This document shows, one piece after another, positions 62,336 through 64,000 of a stretch of DNA of 64,000 bases (the first letter of the stretch is position 1; each line of letters begins with the position of its first letter). The notes beneath the pieces are model-generated. The model was given only the letters and a program-made list of their open reading frames with translations. It ran no database searches and had not been told where the DNA came from. Source of the DNA: a bacterium (GTDB lineage: Bacteria; Babelota; Babeliae; Babelales; UASB340). The stretch spans positions 1 through 64,000 of the forward strand of contig DAOVPV010000004.1 of assembly GCA_030629005.1 (NCBI GenBank), in the 5' to 3' direction. Position numbers and translations under genes: made by a program.

Positions 62336-63127
62336 ATGAATATCACATTAATAAAAAAATTAATAATTACAACATTATTATTTTCAGTTAACCACAATAT
62401 AATAAACGGCGTGCAAAGAGAAACACCAGAAGATAGATTACAAAAAAAACAAACAATCAAAACAAACACTGACGTCAAAACATTACAACAAAATCCAAAA
62501 GAACAAAAAACAGAAGCAGACATAAAGGCATTGGAGCAAAATCCAAAATACATAAAATTGATTAGTATTTTAAATAGCATTTCCGATATTTTACAAAATC
62601 CAAATTTAGAATCTGAATATGAACGTCTAAGTAATGGAAATAATAAAATACGTTTAAAGAATGCTGTTATTACAGGAACAAAATTCTTAAAACCAGTAAT
62701 AACAACCGATGACTTAGAAAAACTACCAAACTTAAATAAATTCGGCGATAAAACATCTTCTGAACTAATTAAACTTCTATTTTTATATGTATTTTACAAA
62801 TCGATGGAATTTAACAGCACAGATCCAAACAGCAAAATTTTTAAAATATTAGAAACAATAAAAAATAAAATAACTAAAAAATATAATCTCAACATTGATT
62901 TATTAAAAAATCAAGAAAGCATACAAACGTTTTTAACTGAAGATCCTTTAGTAAAAGAATTTCTTGCTAATCCAACAATACAAAAATACCTCGCACTACT
63001 ACAACAAAGACCTAACTCAATCAAACGATTTTTAATGCACTTCTTAAATAATAAAAGAATGCAATTTGACGACGAACTGAAAAAAAGCTTTATAAACATT
63101 ATAAGACATATCGACTGTTTAGTTTAA
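62336..63127 (+). CDS. Exported helical protein of unknown function
   Basis: The 263-residue product has a strong binding site (TTTGGAGG) before ATG 62336 and a signal peptide (ITTLLFSVNHNIINGVQ). A repeated segment near residues 45-70 reads TDVKTLQQNPKEQKTEAD and ADIKALEQNPKYIK, two copies of a short unit. The remainder is helical (KLISILNSISDILQNP, FLANPTIQKYLALLQQRP). The NP-containing units recall short helical repeats. It lies 29 bp before the exported M41-type protease gene, in the same direction. No family is recognised. Confidence 0.72.
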   Translation: MNITLIKKLIITTLLFSVNHNIINGVQRETPEDRLQKKQTIKTNTDVKTLQQNPKEQKTEADIKALEQNPKYIKLISILNSISDILQNPNLESEYERLSNGNNKIRLKNAVITGTKFLKPVITTDDLEKLPNLNKFGDKTSSELIKLLFLYVFYKSMEFNSTDPNSKIFKILETIKNKITKKYNLNIDLLKNQESIQTFLTEDPLVKEFLANPTIQKYLALLQQRPNSIKRFLMHFLNNKRMQFDDELKKSFINIIRHIDCLV

Positions 63128-63156
63128 ACAAATAAATTTTTGGGGTGGGAAACAAA

Positions 63157-63786
63157 ATGATGTATCGTAAAAAATGCATTTATTTATTTTTTGTTTTGTT
63201 ATTATTTGGCCAAAATTGTTTTGCTGTAAAAACTAAAAGTAATAAAACAAAAAATACTACTTCGCCTAAATCTAAAAGCCTCACAAAAAGGATCCTCTCA
63301 AGAATAAATAAATTCTGTTTATGGGATATAGCAGTGCACGAAGCAGGGCATGCAACTGCAGCAAAACAAAATGGTGGACACGTAATCTCCGTATCAATAA
63401 GAGAAAACAATAATTCAAAGGGCAGAACTACGATTTGCAATCTTAGTGAAAGAAATAGAATAAATATGACTCTTGCTGGTTATATAGCTGAAAAAATAAT
63501 CAATAATAAAAAATATAACTTAGCAAAAAACACAACAACAGATATACAATCTGCAATCAAAGACATAATAAATACATATAACTTAGATCCAAATGAAACA
63601 ATGAAAATAAAGAAAAAGTTATTAGAACATATTGAAGAAACAAATAAGTTAGTTCATAATAACTCAAAATTTATAAAAGCGCTTGCCGAACATCTTGTAG
63701 ATAAAAGAGAATTGAATGAAGAAGAGTTCAAATCTTTTTATCTTAACTATCAAGAAATCCAACAAACGCTCAATCAAACTAATTAA
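63157..63786 (+). CDS. Exported M41 (FtsH-type) metallopeptidase domain without AAA ATPase
   Basis: The 209-residue protein starts at ATG 63157 behind GGTGGGAAAC and has a signal peptide (CIYLFFVLLLFGQNCFAV). A basic linker leads to the zinc motif VHEAGHATAAKQNGGHVISVSI, which matches the AVHEAGHA...V..VSI of FtsH peptidase domains. TLAGYIAEKII corresponds to the FtsH helix after the active site, and TTTDIQSAIKDI supplies the third zinc ligand Asp. The AAA ATPase domain of FtsH is absent, and export signals replace its membrane anchors. A secreted or periplasmic protease is likely; the substrate is unknown. It follows another exported gene by 29 bp. Confidence 0.78.
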   Translation: MMYRKKCIYLFFVLLLFGQNCFAVKTKSNKTKNTTSPKSKSLTKRILSRINKFCLWDIAVHEAGHATAAKQNGGHVISVSIRENNNSKGRTTICNLSERNRINMTLAGYIAEKIINNKKYNLAKNTTTDIQSAIKDIINTYNLDPNETMKIKKKLLEHIEETNKLVHNNSKFIKALAEHLVDKRELNEEEFKSFYLNYQEIQQTLNQTN

Positions 63787-63788
63787 AT

Positions 63789-64000
63789 TTACTTTCGACT
63801 ATTTTTTAAAGCAGCCCAAGAATCTGGCCAAACTGATTCTAAAATTTCACCTATAGCTTTTGCATATTGTCTTATTTCCCACTGAGCGTCGGAATTAATT
63901 CTTAACTTATAAAAAGCAAACCAATTTCTTAAATTTGCAGTAGCATAAAATTCTGTATAATTTCCAACAGGAACGATTAATCTGGCCTGCTCTCTACAAA
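63789..64000 (-). CDS. thyX: Flavin-dependent thymidylate synthase ThyX, 3' end only
   Basis: The gene enters from beyond the right edge; 69 complete codons and the stop are visible. The segment CREQARLIVPVGNYTEFYAT and the following NLRNWFAFYKLR and AQWEIRQYAKAI are the ThyX C-terminal signatures (QAR, P, YTEF, N-x-R-x, AQxEIR). ThyX makes dTMP from dUMP using FAD and methylenetetrahydrofolate, replacing ThyA. Its RHRxxS motif would lie in the missing part. It converges with the protease gene, with 2 bp between the stops. Confidence 0.9.
   Translation of the reverse strand, partial: CREQARLIVPVGNYTEFYATANLRNWFAFYKLRINSDAQWEIRQYAKAIGEILESVWPDSWAALKNSRK

Overview
The window is strongly AT-rich (judged by eye) and comes from a Gram-negative bacterium with a compact, host-associated style genome. 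Outer-membrane indicators are a KdsC-like phosphatase, HldE, a heptosyltransferase and a TolC-MacA-MacB type efflux set. Many genes encode exported proteins of unknown function, and small palindromic repeats are scattered between and inside genes. An archaeal-type ATP-dependent DNA ligase, a flavin-dependent thymidylate synthase and a hexulose-phosphate-synthase-like protein occur alongside ordinary bacterial genes. The overall picture resembles candidate phylum Dependentiae (TM6, Babeliales). That assignment is inference, since there is no rRNA here to confirm it.

Region 1 (2-11642) is a tandem array of three giant exported paralogs; the first is cut by the window edge. Each has a beta-rich head, a long stalk of heptads with Ile at position a and Asn at position d, and a conserved C-terminal domain of about 430 residues. 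The third carries an inserted seven-bladed WD40-like propeller. This is the most striking part of the window. Region 2 (11734-25663) holds two small unknown genes, dprA-maf, gyrA, two related GT4 glycosyltransferases, a transporter-yebC-yicC cluster and two related exported helical proteins. Region 3 (25677-33246) holds an exported Deg-type protease, ruvB, a pentapeptide-repeat protein with a fresh 64-residue duplication, small lipoprotein or membrane proteins and trpS. It ends with tRNA-Lys and tRNA-Leu next to an island of repeats that contains a GIY-YIG nuclease gene.

Region 4 (33247-36325) is a divergent trigger factor, rpmH-rnpA-yidD (without yidC) and a KdsC-like phosphatase. Region 5 (36376-48310) holds an exported M16 protease, heptosyltransferase, tolC/macA/macB-type efflux genes, rsmG, two exported unknowns and hldE. 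Region 6 (48470-64000) holds the hexulose-phosphate-synthase-like protein, DNA ligase, tRNA-Met, secD, tRNA-Leu(AAG), several exported coiled-coil proteins, hemW, serS, a phosphohexomutase, endonuclease IV, an exported FtsH-type (M41) protease domain without an ATPase, and the 3' end of thyX.

Three palindromic repeat families run through the window. Family A is a 13-20 bp-arm palindrome containing ATCCTGAA/TTCAGGAT. Family B begins TCGGAAGAA and ends ACATTTAAT. Family C sits directly after the CCA of three of the four tRNA genes. Copies of A and B extend reading frames in place. One C-rich island holds the GIY-YIG gene between two copies of a tRNA-Leu 3' end. Start codons were chosen from visible ribosome binding sites wherever possible.
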